Shown here: positions 17,759 to 25,942 of the stretch, piece after piece
Layout of the letters: each line of letters begins with the position of its first letter
Numbering within the stretch: the stretch's first letter is position 1
Made by a program: the position numbers and the translations under genes
The notes under the pieces: generated by a model
The model's database searches: none
Seen by the model: only the letters and a program-made list of their open reading frames with translations
What the model was told of the DNA's origin: nothing
Assembly: GCF_017377855.1 (NCBI RefSeq)
Contig: NZ_JAFREP010000022.1
Location: 62,001-126,000, forward strand
DNA from: Acanthopleuribacter pedis
GTDB lineage: Bacteria > Acidobacteriota > Holophagae > Acanthopleuribacterales > Acanthopleuribacteraceae
Reading direction: 5' to 3'
DNA length: 64,000 nucleotides

Positions 17759-18262
17759 TCAAAATAGGAAACTTGTCTTTTCGGGATCGAGTAAATTGTC
17801 GTTGATTAGATGATCGCGACACTGCAGCACACCGTCCGCCGGGCCATGTAGTTGGCCGACCACATGGTAGAAAACGCGGAATTCGGTTTCTTTTTTCTTT
17901 TTCAAGGTGACCTTGCATCGCACGCCCCTTGCGATAAATGGGTGGCAAGCCGTTAACACCTTCACTTTAAGCATTTCATCGTTCACCAGCGGGCTTTCAA
18001 AATCCATCAGTACCTGGGCCTGATCTTTGAAGGTAAAGTATTCAACCCCTTGTAGCAACTTCATGGGCGCCAAATCGTTACCGCCGCCGCCGTTCACCTG
18101 AAAAAGAACCCGAAGCTCATCGTAATTAAAAAACAGAACCCTTTTGGTTTGCAGCTTCGTTGATAATACGGTCAAGCGGTTTTCCTTATCCTGAGAAAGA
18201 AAGTAGTCGAGGACCGCCTTAACACGTTTCTTTTTGCCGGTACAGAAAAGCACTTTGGTCAT
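17759..18262 (-). CDS. Hypothetical protein
   Basis: 167 residues, no recognised family, signal peptide or membrane segment. The N-terminus is basic (CTGKKKRVKAVLDYFLSQ), followed by an alternating strand pattern (LTVLSTKLQTKRVLFFNYDELRVLFQV) and a second strand-rich half (KVKVLTACHPFIARGVRCKVTLKKKKETEFRVFYHVVGQL). The overall beta-rich layout of about 110 residues could be a PilZ-like or similar barrel, but the RxxxR...DxSxxG signature of PilZ is not seen, so that is not claimed. Codon use matches its neighbours. A stretch with nested mobile elements lies upstream. Confidence 0.6.
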   Translation of the reverse strand: MTKVLFCTGKKKRVKAVLDYFLSQDKENRLTVLSTKLQTKRVLFFNYDELRVLFQVNGGGGNDLAPMKLLQGVEYFTFKDQAQVLMDFESPLVNDEMLKVKVLTACHPFIARGVRCKVTLKKKKETEFRVFYHVVGQLHGPADGVLQCRDHLINDNLLDPEKTSFLF

Positions 18263-18708
18263 AGATCGTCCAGGGTGAGAATATCCAACAAAGGCCCGAA
18301 TCTCGGTATTTTAGGTCCTCGGGAACACGAAGCACCCGAACCCCCTTGAAAGCGTCGACACTTCCTTAATTAAGAAGCGCAGTCACCTTCTTCACATTTC
18401 GGAACACGGCGGCTTCAACTGAAATACTCGAAAGGGTTTTTCGAAGAAGCTTTCTCCTCGACACACCCTCAATCGGCACAACTAAGAAACGCACGCCGGA
18501 AAAAGCATTCGCGCGGAACGACAAGCGATATGAGGCGGCGGGGATGCCCCCAAGCATGCCATAAACGGCCTAAAAAAACAAAACGTTTAAGGGCAGTGTG
18601 AATCCCGAGAAAAAAGAGATCGCCCCCCCTCAAAAGCACCAAAGCGAACCCCGCAAAGAAACAGCATCGCCAAGCGAGGCGCCCCCTCAAAAAAGAACGC
18701 GCTCATAA
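18263..18708. other. Non-coding stretch before the nested elements
   Basis: About 450 bases upstream of the hypothetical gene. Frames on both strands are short and lack ribosome sites. No repeats or hairpins of note were seen. Confidence 0.4.
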
Positions 18709-18812
18709 CCCGCAATTCTCACAAGGCAATCTGCTACGGGGCAACCCATGCGATGACGCGGGTTTGCCTTCCGTGTGACGCGCTCGAGCCGCCTTCGCCT
18801 CAGCTGCGACGC

Positions 18813-18902
18813 CGAAAGGTCGGCCCCGCGAAAGGTCGGCCCCGCGAAAGGTCGGCCCCGCGAAAGGTCGGCCCCGCGAAAGGTCGGCCCCGCGAAAGGT
18901 CG
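18813..18902. repeat. 16-bp tandem repeat, five copies plus a partial sixth
   Basis: The unit CGAAAGGTCGGCCCCG starts at 18813, 18829, 18845, 18861 and 18877; a sixth copy at 18893 diverges after 10 bases. Copies are identical, implying recent expansion. It lies inside family-1 copy A. Because 16 is not a multiple of 3, the minus-strand reading cycles all frames and gives pseudo-repeats such as FRGADLS, which mimic pentapeptide repeats. Confidence 0.93.
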
Positions 18903-18928
18903 TCCTCTTCGTGCACACAAGGCTTTCA

Positions 18929-18973
18929 CCTAAGAAGCGCGATAACTCGCGGTGATTTTCGCCCTTCTTTAGG
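18929..18973. mobile_element. Short family-2 element nested in family-1 copy A
   Basis: 45 bp, beginning CCTAAGAAGCGCGATAAC and ending CTTCTTTAGG, so the ends are inverted. It is flanked by TTTCA on both sides (18924-18928 and 18974-18978). The homologous site in copy B (GGCTTTCAGCTTCTCGCG near 24756) has TTTCA once and no insert. This is direct evidence of insertion with a 5-bp target duplication. The first 33 bases, counting two bases of flank, match one end of the full-length copy at 39369-39525 with one mismatch, so it is an internally deleted derivative. Confidence 0.8.
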
Positions 18974-19053
18974 TTTCAGCTTCTCGCGAGGAGTCCTTGT
19001 GAGAAATGCGGGCAAATCGCCGAAACGGGCCCAGGACCAAGATGGAGCACACC

Positions 19054-19100
19054 ATAAAAAAACGACCGCAAGCATATCTCAAATGCAGCTTGCGGTCGTT
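19054..19100 (-). terminator. Intrinsic terminator of the peptide transporter gene
   Basis: A perfect 13-bp stem (AACGACCGCAAGC at 19061 with GCTTGCGGTCGTT at 19088) is followed on the minus strand by a run of T (complement of 19054-19060). It sits 23 bases after the transporter stop codon. Confidence 0.88.
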
Positions 19101-19122
19101 GTGGGCAAACGAGGCGACAGGT

Positions 19123-20601
19123 TTAGGTAACGCCGTGCATCCAGCGCTTGAGCAGCGGGGAAATCAGCGAAACAAACACGCCAAAACCAAAAGCCAGCAT
19201 GGCAATGACCCAGAAGACGTTCCCGTAGGCCATCACCCCGGCGGCGGCGCCAACATCGTCGCCGGTGGTAAAGCCGGCAATGATGGCGGCCAAGTTGTTG
19301 GCAAAGGCGGTAAACAGGAACCACATCCCCATCACAAACCCGGTAATTTGTTGCGGCGCCAATTTGGTAACCATGGACAGGCCGACAGGAGAAACACACA
19401 GTTCGCCCGTGGTGTGGAACATGTAACCAAGCACCAGCCAAATAAGGCCGACCTTGCTGTCCTCGGGCATAATGTGGGCCCCGTACCAAAGACAGATGAA
19501 CCCGATCCCGACCTGAAAAATCCCCAGGCCGAACTTCATCGGAATAGACGGCTCTAAATCCTTGCGAGCCAGGGTGATCCACATGACTGAAAACGGAATA
19601 CCGAAGAGCAGGATGAACATGGAGTTGAACGACTGAGTCCAGGAAACCGGCATTTCCCAAGTACTAATGGGCGCCAAACTCAAATCGACATAATCCCTGG
19701 CGAAGATGTTGAGCGAGCTACCGGCTTGCTCAAAAAACGCCCAAAACACCACCGAAAAAGCGATCAGAATTGCGGCAACAACCAGCCGTTGCGCCTGAAC
19801 TTTTTCGCATTTGGTGATGGCGTAACCGGCGATAAAGGCAATAGAGCCCACAGCCAAAACAATCAAAACAACACTCACCAGCTTGTGTTGCTGGACAAGC
19901 CACCAAAACACGAATACGGAAGCAAAAGCACCAATATAGACGGCCCATTCACGGGAGACCCCAAGCGGCGTCGCTTTGGCAAGCGCCTCGGGGTCGGGCG
20001 GCTCAGCTTTACCTTCCAGGTGTTTTTTGCCGTAATAGAACTGAGCCAGACCGGCAAGCATACCGACACCGGCAAGACCAAAACCCCAGTGCCAACCCAC
20101 GTTCTCACCCAGGTAACCACAGGCGATGGGAGAGAGGAAGGCGCCGAGGTTAATCCCCATGTAGAAGATGGTGTAGCCGGCATCGCGACGTTTGTCTCCT
20201 TCATCGTACAAGCGCCCGACAATACTGGAAATATTGGGTTTGAAGAATCCATTCCCAACAATAATAAAGGCAAGGGCCAAGTAGAAGATCTGTTCATGTT
20301 CAAACGCCATAACGAAGTGACCGACGGCCATGAGAATCCCGCCGAGCATAACGGCCTTGCGGAACCCCAAAACGCGGTCGGCAAGCATGCCGCCAAACAG
20401 CGGCGTTAGATAAACCAACGCGGTGTAACTGCCATAAATGGCATAAGCGCTGGCCTCAGGGTCAGGGTCTTGAGCAAAAAGGGTCGCGGCACAATAAAGC
20501 GTCAACAAAGCACGCATGCCGTAGTAACTAAATCGCTCCCACATCTCGGCCATAAAAAGCACGGCCAAGCCTGGTGGGTGACTTTGTTTAACCTCAGTCA
20601 T
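19123..20601 (-). CDS. POT/PTR family proton-coupled peptide transporter
   Basis: Inner-membrane symporter for di- and tripeptides, 492 residues with about 12-14 membrane segments. Family motifs: ExxER in FMAEMWERFSYYG (E19, E22, R23), which couples protons, PLFGGMLADRVLGFR after helix 2, and FYMGINLGAFLSPIACGYLG, the PTR2 signature. The late segments TGELCVSPVGLSMVTKLAPQ and GMWFLFTAFANNLAA are also typical. The gene has its own strong terminator and a long upstream non-coding region, so it is probably transcribed alone. Substrate range cannot be told from sequence. Confidence 0.94.
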   Translation of the reverse strand: MTEVKQSHPPGLAVLFMAEMWERFSYYGMRALLTLYCAATLFAQDPDPEASAYAIYGSYTALVYLTPLFGGMLADRVLGFRKAVMLGGILMAVGHFVMAFEHEQIFYLALAFIIVGNGFFKPNISSIVGRLYDEGDKRRDAGYTIFYMGINLGAFLSPIACGYLGENVGWHWGFGLAGVGMLAGLAQFYYGKKHLEGKAEPPDPEALAKATPLGVSREWAVYIGAFASVFVFWWLVQQHKLVSVVLIVLAVGSIAFIAGYAITKCEKVQAQRLVVAAILIAFSVVFWAFFEQAGSSLNIFARDYVDLSLAPISTWEMPVSWTQSFNSMFILLFGIPFSVMWITLARKDLEPSIPMKFGLGIFQVGIGFICLWYGAHIMPEDSKVGLIWLVLGYMFHTTGELCVSPVGLSMVTKLAPQQITGFVMGMWFLFTAFANNLAAIIAGFTTGDDVGAAAGVMAYGNVFWVIAMLAFGFGVFVSLISPLLKRWMHGVT

Positions 20602-21923
20602 AAGTTGTGTACCTCAAATCTCATTGAACTGCATGAGGATCGACGGCCGTGCGCCGGTGACAACGAAAAAGCGACAAAGACCAACTGAACCAACCGGCAT
20701 GAAACGGCGTGGTTCCTCCCAAAAGCAGGAGGTCTCTCTTTGCATCCTTCGCGGCGCTAAATCTCGAGCGGCCTCTCCCCTTCCGAACGTTACGCGGTAA
20801 CAACATGAATTAACGGCCGTCTACCGCGGAACGGCATCATGCTTGGAAAGCAAAAGGGTGCATGGTTGCGGATACAAAATAGGTAAACCTTGGCAAAAGA
20901 GGCGAACCTCAATGCAATAATCTGCCGATAAAAATTGCTTCCCGCTGGGAATAACAGCGGCAGTATACCGCAAGCCCGAAACGAATCGCAAGCAAACGAT
21001 AGATAGTCAAACCGCAAAACAAACAGGCTTGTTTCAGGTGAAAGAGAAGCATAAACCGCGTGCGTTTGTCGGCCGGCTTCACGACTCTGGCGAAAACCCA
21101 CGGAAGGTTGCGTTTTCTCAAACCCGCGTTCTTTGAACCGCAATATCCGCACGCCTCCTCCGAAGAAGCCGTAGCCGGCAACGTTTTTTAGCGCTAACAT
21201 AACAAAAATCATCACGGGTCATAGCCCCTGGCCGCGCTTCGTTTCCGCAAACGAGGCAAAGAGAGAGACTTGTCATTCGCCACAATCTCCCCCTAAAATA
21301 CACACAACTTACCCGTAGCCGAGAAAGGCTCCCCTCTCGGCTAGTCCACTCTACCTATTTAATAAGGTAACGATTTCCCCTTAAAAAACCCCCAACCTTC
21401 AACCGGCGTCTTTCCGGGATTTCCCAAAACAGGCTCGAAGCGCAATCATGCGCGTGATCACGCCAAAAAAAGACAGCGCCGTTAACAGTTTCCCCTTTCA
21501 CGACCCGGCTTTTTGATTTAGCCGAGGGCTCTTTTATTTAAAGATGCATCCCCAAAGACCATCTCGTAAGGACCGTCCGATCCCTTCGAAACCCACCTTG
21601 CGATAAGAGACACGGTCAAAGGTCGCGAAATTCGGTTCCCAGCCCACGGAAAGAAAGAAAACCACGGAGACACCCCGGGGTGCCCGGCAGGTTTTCAAAA
21701 AAGTGCATCCCGACCCAAACGCCGCCTGCGCGGTGGGCCGAAAGGCCCAACGTAAAAAGCGGCTCGGTAATCAACTTTCGCAAGCGACGAAAGTACGCAA
21801 CGAGACCAAAATACTCACACTCACCAAAACACAAGGGTCATTTAAACGCGCCAACCAGAAACTCATGTTACAGCAAACGCTGACGATAGATTTACCAAGC
21901 ACCTATCGTGTAGGGGGTTATTT
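20602..21923. other. 1.3-kb stretch without a supported gene
   Basis: The longest frame (141 codons, minus, 20790-21215) has no ribosome site, no family similarity and irregular composition, so it is not called. A 9-bp hairpin TAGCCGAGA/TCTCGGCTA with a 10-base loop lies at 21316-21343. The region separates the minus-strand transporter from the plus-strand binding-protein and chemoreceptor pair and must carry promoters for both. Confidence 0.5.
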
Positions 21924-22442
21924 GTGAAGTGTCGCTTGTTCTTTTTTGCCGTGCTCTGGGCCGGCACCGGTCTGTTTGGCCAGGAGATGTCCGTCAACAT
22001 GGGCCTGATCAAAACCCTCATTCCCAATAGCTCCAGGGTCGCCGTTATTTTCAACCCTAACGGTCCGGCGGCAAGCAGTCTGACGGGCGAAATGGAGGCA
22101 ACCAGCCGCGACCAATCGCTCATGGTCATCAAAGTACCGATCACCTCTATTCGCGAAATTGCACCGGCGATGCGCAACTTGGCCTCGTTTGAAGTGGATT
22201 TCATGTACTTGGTGGAAGACAAAATTATTACCGGCACCAATTCCATAAAGTTCGTTGTCAAATCGACCGTTAAGAAGGGTATTCCTGTTTTTGCCACAAC
22301 TGATAACGCCTTCAAAGGCGGTGCCCTTGGTCGGATCGATGGCTCCGGCGATGCGGCGGTACTGACCATTAACGGCAAGGTTCAATCGCGTTTTAACCTG
22401 CAGATCCCCGAAGGAAATAACAAAATCAAAATAGAGGAATAG
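21924..22442 (+). CDS. Secreted protein resembling one lobe of an ABC substrate-binding protein
   Basis: 172 residues with a signal peptide (RLFFFAVLWAGTGLFGQ). The mature part resembles the second lobe of ABC_sub_bind (TrpX-like) proteins: SRVAVIFNPNGPAASSLTGE, FEVDFMYLVEDKIITG, TVKKGIPVFATTDNAFKGGALG. Full family members are about 320 residues, so this is roughly half-length. The start is a GTG at 21924 with AGGGGG upstream. The chemoreceptor ATG begins two bases after this stop, so the pair is co-translated. A role in presenting a ligand to the receptor follows from context; no transporter genes are adjacent. Confidence 0.68.
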   Translation: MKCRLFFFAVLWAGTGLFGQEMSVNMGLIKTLIPNSSRVAVIFNPNGPAASSLTGEMEATSRDQSLMVIKVPITSIREIAPAMRNLASFEVDFMYLVEDKIITGTNSIKFVVKSTVKKGIPVFATTDNAFKGGALGRIDGSGDAAVLTINGKVQSRFNLQIPEGNNKIKIEE

Positions 22443-22444
22443 GC

Positions 22445-24388
22445 ATGGCCGTAAAGAGCTTACTCAACGTGCGAATCCGAACCAAAATCTGGTGCGGCTT
22501 CCTCGCATTGGTGATCGTACTTTCCAGTGTCTTCTCGTTCGTAACCGACCGAAAATTCAGAGTTCAGGTGTTTAACGAGTTCTTGACCCGGATCGAAAGC
22601 GACGCTTCCAGCTTCATGAACGAAATCTCTTTGAACCTGATCATGGGCGACACGGAAGCAGTCAACAAAAGTATCACCTCCCGTTTGAGGGGCTCCGATT
22701 TGGTCGGGGTTCTGGTCTTCGACGTAGGCGTTGACGGCTGGATGTACCAGGCCACCGACAAAGATGGCAACCGAATCAGCGCGGGCGATGCGGAGAGCCA
22801 ACGCGACCACTTGCTGAAGGAGCTGGGTGAGTTAGCGGTCACTTTTCGAAAAAAGGACCAAAAATACGAGAGCCAGAAAGAGACATCGAATTATACAGAT
22901 TTCGCCAAAACCCTCGAGTCAAGCGAACAGTTTGGCTACGGCACCAACATTCGCTTTCAAGAGACCGTGGACATTCAAGGTAGCAAACACCTCGTGTTCG
23001 TTTCTTCAGCCTTTGACGAGGGAGCAACCTCCAGCGCGCACGTCTTCCTCATTTATTCCTTGGAACGGCTTGACACCATCATCGGCGACAACCGTTGGAT
23101 GTCACTCCTGATCGTTGTCTTGGGCTCTCTCATTTCCATCCTGCTCGGTTTGGCGCTCGGTAATTATATTGTTCGGCCGATTAACGACGTCGTGGAAATC
23201 ATTAAAGATCTGGCCGAAGGCGAGGGCGATCTGAGCGTGCGCTTGAACTCAAGTACGAACGATGAAATCGGTGATTTGTGTAAATGGTTCAACACCTTTG
23301 TGGGCAAACTCAACGACCTCATTGGCCGGATGGACACGACCAGCCACCTGCTCAACAAGCAGCTTGCCAACCTGAACCAGAACATCGAGCTCCTTCACGA
23401 GAACGTCGACAAGACGGACACCACCTTCCACGCGGTCGCCCAAGTCGGCGAATCGCTCCAGGTCGGCATCGACAACATCAACCTGGGAACGGAAACGTCC
23501 CACGCCGAAATGGAAAAAGTCGCATCCGGTTCAGAAACCATGTCCAGCAACATCTCAGAGGTTTCAACCTCGGTCCAATCCGCGGTGCGCAACCTGGCCG
23601 AGGTAGCCTCGGCGGTTGAAGAACTGTCGGCCACCCTGCAAGAGATTTCACGCAACATGGAGCACTGTAGCAAAACCACCCTCGATGCCACGGAACTTTC
23701 CAAAACAGCCAGCGACAGTGTCCGCATTCTGGATGAGCACGCCCGTAACATTAGCGATTTCGTGAGTATCATCGACGCCATTTCCAAACAAACGAACTTG
23801 CTGGCGCTGAACGCCACCATTGAGGCGGCGAGCGCCGGTGAAGCGGGCAAGGGTTTTGCGGTCGTTGCCAACGAGGTCAAGGATCTGGCCAAACAAACCG
23901 CACAAGCGGTACAACAAATTGCCCACCGTGTTTCTGAGATTCAGCAAAGTACCAACACCGTGATCGAAGCCAACGACCGAATTGCCACGGTAATGAACGA
24001 GGTAAGTTCGATTAACACCGGCATCGTTGCCACGATTGAGGAACAGGCCTCCACGGTTCAGGAGATCCACCGCAACCTCGACAACACCAGCAGTGAATCG
24101 GAAGCGATTTCGCAATCAATCCAATCCTCGCTGGAAATTTCCATTGAGGTACGCGACGCCTGCCAAGAAGCATTCAAGCAAGCGTCGAGTGTTTTGACGG
24201 TAACCCGCGACATTCTCGAACACTCCAAGCTGCTCGCTGAAAAGTCGGAAGAAGCCAAATCATCCTCGGCCGAAATGGTTGATGCGCTGGGCAGCAGCAC
24301 CAGTTCGGTTTCCGATTTGTCCAACGCGGCCCAGTCCATGCTGGCCATCACCAACAAATTTAAGCTGGATACAGCAGACGGCAACTAA
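22445..24388 (+). CDS. Methyl-accepting chemotaxis protein
   Basis: 647-residue chemoreceptor in the inner membrane. Layout: membrane helix about 12-33, periplasmic sensor about 35-215, second membrane helix about 217-240, HAMP (YIVRPINDVVEIIKDLAEGEG, about 240-293), then the signalling coiled coil. The hairpin tip near residue 450 reads QTNLLALNATIEAA and continues GKGFAVVANEVKDLA. It differs from the usual IEAARAGE by having SAGE. There is no C-terminal CheR/CheB-binding pentapeptide. It is translated two bases after a small secreted binding-protein-like gene that may be its ligand partner. A strong hairpin follows the stop. Confidence 0.95.
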   Translation: MAVKSLLNVRIRTKIWCGFLALVIVLSSVFSFVTDRKFRVQVFNEFLTRIESDASSFMNEISLNLIMGDTEAVNKSITSRLRGSDLVGVLVFDVGVDGWMYQATDKDGNRISAGDAESQRDHLLKELGELAVTFRKKDQKYESQKETSNYTDFAKTLESSEQFGYGTNIRFQETVDIQGSKHLVFVSSAFDEGATSSAHVFLIYSLERLDTIIGDNRWMSLLIVVLGSLISILLGLALGNYIVRPINDVVEIIKDLAEGEGDLSVRLNSSTNDEIGDLCKWFNTFVGKLNDLIGRMDTTSHLLNKQLANLNQNIELLHENVDKTDTTFHAVAQVGESLQVGIDNINLGTETSHAEMEKVASGSETMSSNISEVSTSVQSAVRNLAEVASAVEELSATLQEISRNMEHCSKTTLDATELSKTASDSVRILDEHARNISDFVSIIDAISKQTNLLALNATIEAASAGEAGKGFAVVANEVKDLAKQTAQAVQQIAHRVSEIQQSTNTVIEANDRIATVMNEVSSINTGIVATIEEQASTVQEIHRNLDNTSSESEAISQSIQSSLEISIEVRDACQEAFKQASSVLTVTRDILEHSKLLAEKSEEAKSSSAEMVDALGSSTSSVSDLSNAAQSMLAITNKFKLDTADGN

Positions 24389-24397
24389 CCTCTGCCG

Positions 24398-24431
24398 GCC
24401 CGTGCACGACGCGTTTGCGTCGCGCACGGGC
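24398..24431 (+). terminator. Strong hairpin after the chemoreceptor gene
   Basis: GCCCGTGC...GCACGGGC (8 bp) encloses CGACGC/GCGTCG (6 bp) with a GTTT loop. It begins 10 bases after the stop codon. No T-run follows, so termination may be Rho-dependent or the hairpin may protect the 3' end. Two further inverted repeats follow: GGGCGGGTA/TACCCGCCC (24455-24498) and GTCGCGACA/TGTCGCGAC (24530-24589). Confidence 0.5.
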
Positions 24432-24626
24432 GGCCCATTATTCATTGCACAACAGGGCGGGTATGCATGCGAATGAAGGTTCGCACGTTTACCCGCCCCA
24501 CGTTCGTTAGCAAGCAAGCGGCCATTGTGGTCGCGACAGGGTGTGCCTCATTCATATGAGCCGCGGTATCGGTCCGACCTTGTCGCGACGACTCACGAAA
24601 CCACAAATGCCGGCCATTCTTCCCAC

Positions 24627-24796
24627 CCCGCATTGCTTACAAGGCATTCTGCTACGGGGCAACCCATACGATTACGAGGATTTGCCTTCCGCGGGGCGGC
24701 CTCCCGCGGGGCGGCCTCCCGCGTTACTCGCTCGAGCAATCTTCCTACGCACAAGGCTTTCAGCTTCTCGCGACGAATCCTCGTAAGCAATGCGGG
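24627..24796. mobile_element. Family-1 inverted-repeat element, copy B
   Basis: 170 bp with perfect 14-bp inverted ends CCCGCATTGCTTAC (24627) and GTAAGCAATGCGGG (24783). The interior matches copy A (CTGCTACGGGGCAACCCAT, TTTGCCTTCC, CGCTCGAG, CACAAGGCTTTCA) and lacks the 45-bp insert found there. It contains two copies of a 15-bp tandem unit GCGGGGCGGCCTCCC (24691-24720). It lies between the converging chemoreceptor and plsC genes and codes for nothing recognisable. Confidence 0.72.
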
Positions 24797-24840
24797 CCAA
24801 GGGAAACGGAAACGCCCATCATCCACAACTGAAAAAGCAA

Positions 24841-25587
24841 CTAATGATGGCCAAGTTCAATCACAGGCGCGGCGTTATCACGACCGCGTAACTGAACCGC
24901 GGAACCGATGATACGCTCCACATCACTCATAATTTGGCGCCGATCCGCAACCGTAAAACCGGTCGTTTCGTAGCGTGGATGGATGGTCACGCGACACACC
25001 CCTTTTCGGGTCACAATGCTGTTGCGCCCGCATACCTCGCGAGAATTGTGAATGGTCACGGGAACAATGTCGAAGCCCTCTTGGATCGCCATCAAAAAAC
25101 CACCGTTCTTAAACGGCAACATCTCGCCCGTTTTGGTCCGGGTTCCCTCGGGAAAAATTATCACATCGATCCCGGAGCGAATACGTTCACCGGCCTTGCG
25201 CAAACTCTCGACCGACTTGGTGCGATTGGTGCGGTTGATGGGAATCATGCCCAGCAACATCATGGCTTGCCCCAAAAAAGGCACGTACATCAGGGTGTGC
25301 TTAAACAAAAAACGCACATGCCCCGGCAAAACAGCGACCAAAATGGGGATATCGATCATGCTGGCGTGGTTGGCCATGTAGATCGCGGGTTTGCCCGCGG
25401 TGAGGTGTTCTTCACCCACAACCTGGAGTTTGATGCCGGACATCCAAAAAACGGAATTCGCCCAAAGCTGCATCACTTTCGAGGGCCAGGCCAGGCGGGA
25501 AAAGGGTCTCGCCAAACACACCGCGATCGACAACAGGATCGTGATGGGCAAAAACAATAACCCGGCGATAACTCCTCGAACATTCAT
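24841..25587 (-). CDS. plsC: 1-acyl-sn-glycerol-3-phosphate acyltransferase
   Basis: Transfers the second acyl chain onto lysophosphatidic acid to make phosphatidic acid; inner membrane, cytoplasmic face. 248 residues with an N-terminal membrane helix (VIAGLLFLPITILLSIAVCLA). The catalytic HX4D motif is H74-D79 (NHASMID) and the glycerophosphate-binding motif is FPEGTR at 145-150. Length and motif spacing are typical. The ribosome site before the ATG at 25587 is weak. It is a single gene between non-coding stretches. It could act on a different lysolipid, which sequence does not resolve. Confidence 0.92.
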   Translation of the reverse strand: MNVRGVIAGLLFLPITILLSIAVCLARPFSRLAWPSKVMQLWANSVFWMSGIKLQVVGEEHLTAGKPAIYMANHASMIDIPILVAVLPGHVRFLFKHTLMYVPFLGQAMMLLGMIPINRTNRTKSVESLRKAGERIRSGIDVIIFPEGTRTKTGEMLPFKNGGFLMAIQEGFDIVPVTIHNSREVCGRNSIVTRKGVCRVTIHPRYETTGFTVADRRQIMSDVERIIGSAVQLRGRDNAAPVIELGHH

Positions 25588-25942
25588 AACAAGACCACTC
25601 TTAACGTCATGCTAACGGCAAAATCGGGTCAAAACTTAAATAGCAGCGAACACCCTACCGTTGACCGACGATTTCCTTAAGATTAAAGCACAAACCGCGA
25701 CACAACCACGGGTTTTGTGCCGCTTACCGACAAACAGGGGCAAGGCCGCGAAGCGGCGCGCCACCCGGCGACACCATGCGAACCAACCAAAACTGGGCGC
25801 TTCGCAAAGAGTCGTGTATCTTACCACAAGCCCCCGGTACCGCGGCCGCACGGGGCCGTCACGGTTCACCGAGGCGCGAAATACAGCGTCCTGGGTACTA
25901 GAAGCCGGAAAACCGGCAATGTAGCAGGGGAGGAACACACCG
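25588..25942. other. Divergent intergenic region between plsC and trmJ-like gene
   Basis: 355 bases. Frames here lack ribosome sites and similarity. It must carry both promoters; no confident hexamers were identified. Confidence 0.4.

Larger units (their letters stand above)
18709..19012. mobile_element. Family-1 inverted-repeat element, copy A
   Basis: Its ends are inverted: CCCGCAATTCTCACAAGGC at 18709 and TCCTTGTGAGAAATGCGGG at 18994, complementary at 17 of 19 positions. Inside, segments match copy B at 24627-24796 (CTGCTACGGGGCAACCCAT, TTTGCCTTCCG, CACAAGGCTTTCA). It contains a 16-bp tandem array (18813-18902) and is interrupted by a 45-bp family-2 element (18929-18973). It encodes no transposase, so if mobile it depends on a factor elsewhere. 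No clear target duplication was seen at its own ends. Confidence 0.7.

Noticed and set aside
18813..18902. CRISPR-like array
   Set aside because: The units are directly tandem with no spacers, only 16 bp long, and no cas genes are present.
18687..18929. Open frame with FRGADLS-like repeats resembling a pentapeptide-repeat protein
   Set aside because: It is a by-product of the 16-bp tandem array, whose period shifts frame each unit; there is no ribosome site and all three frames give repeats.
20790..21215. 141-codon minus-strand frame in the 1.3-kb gap
   Set aside because: No ribosome site, no recognisable domain, composition not protein-like compared with neighbours.
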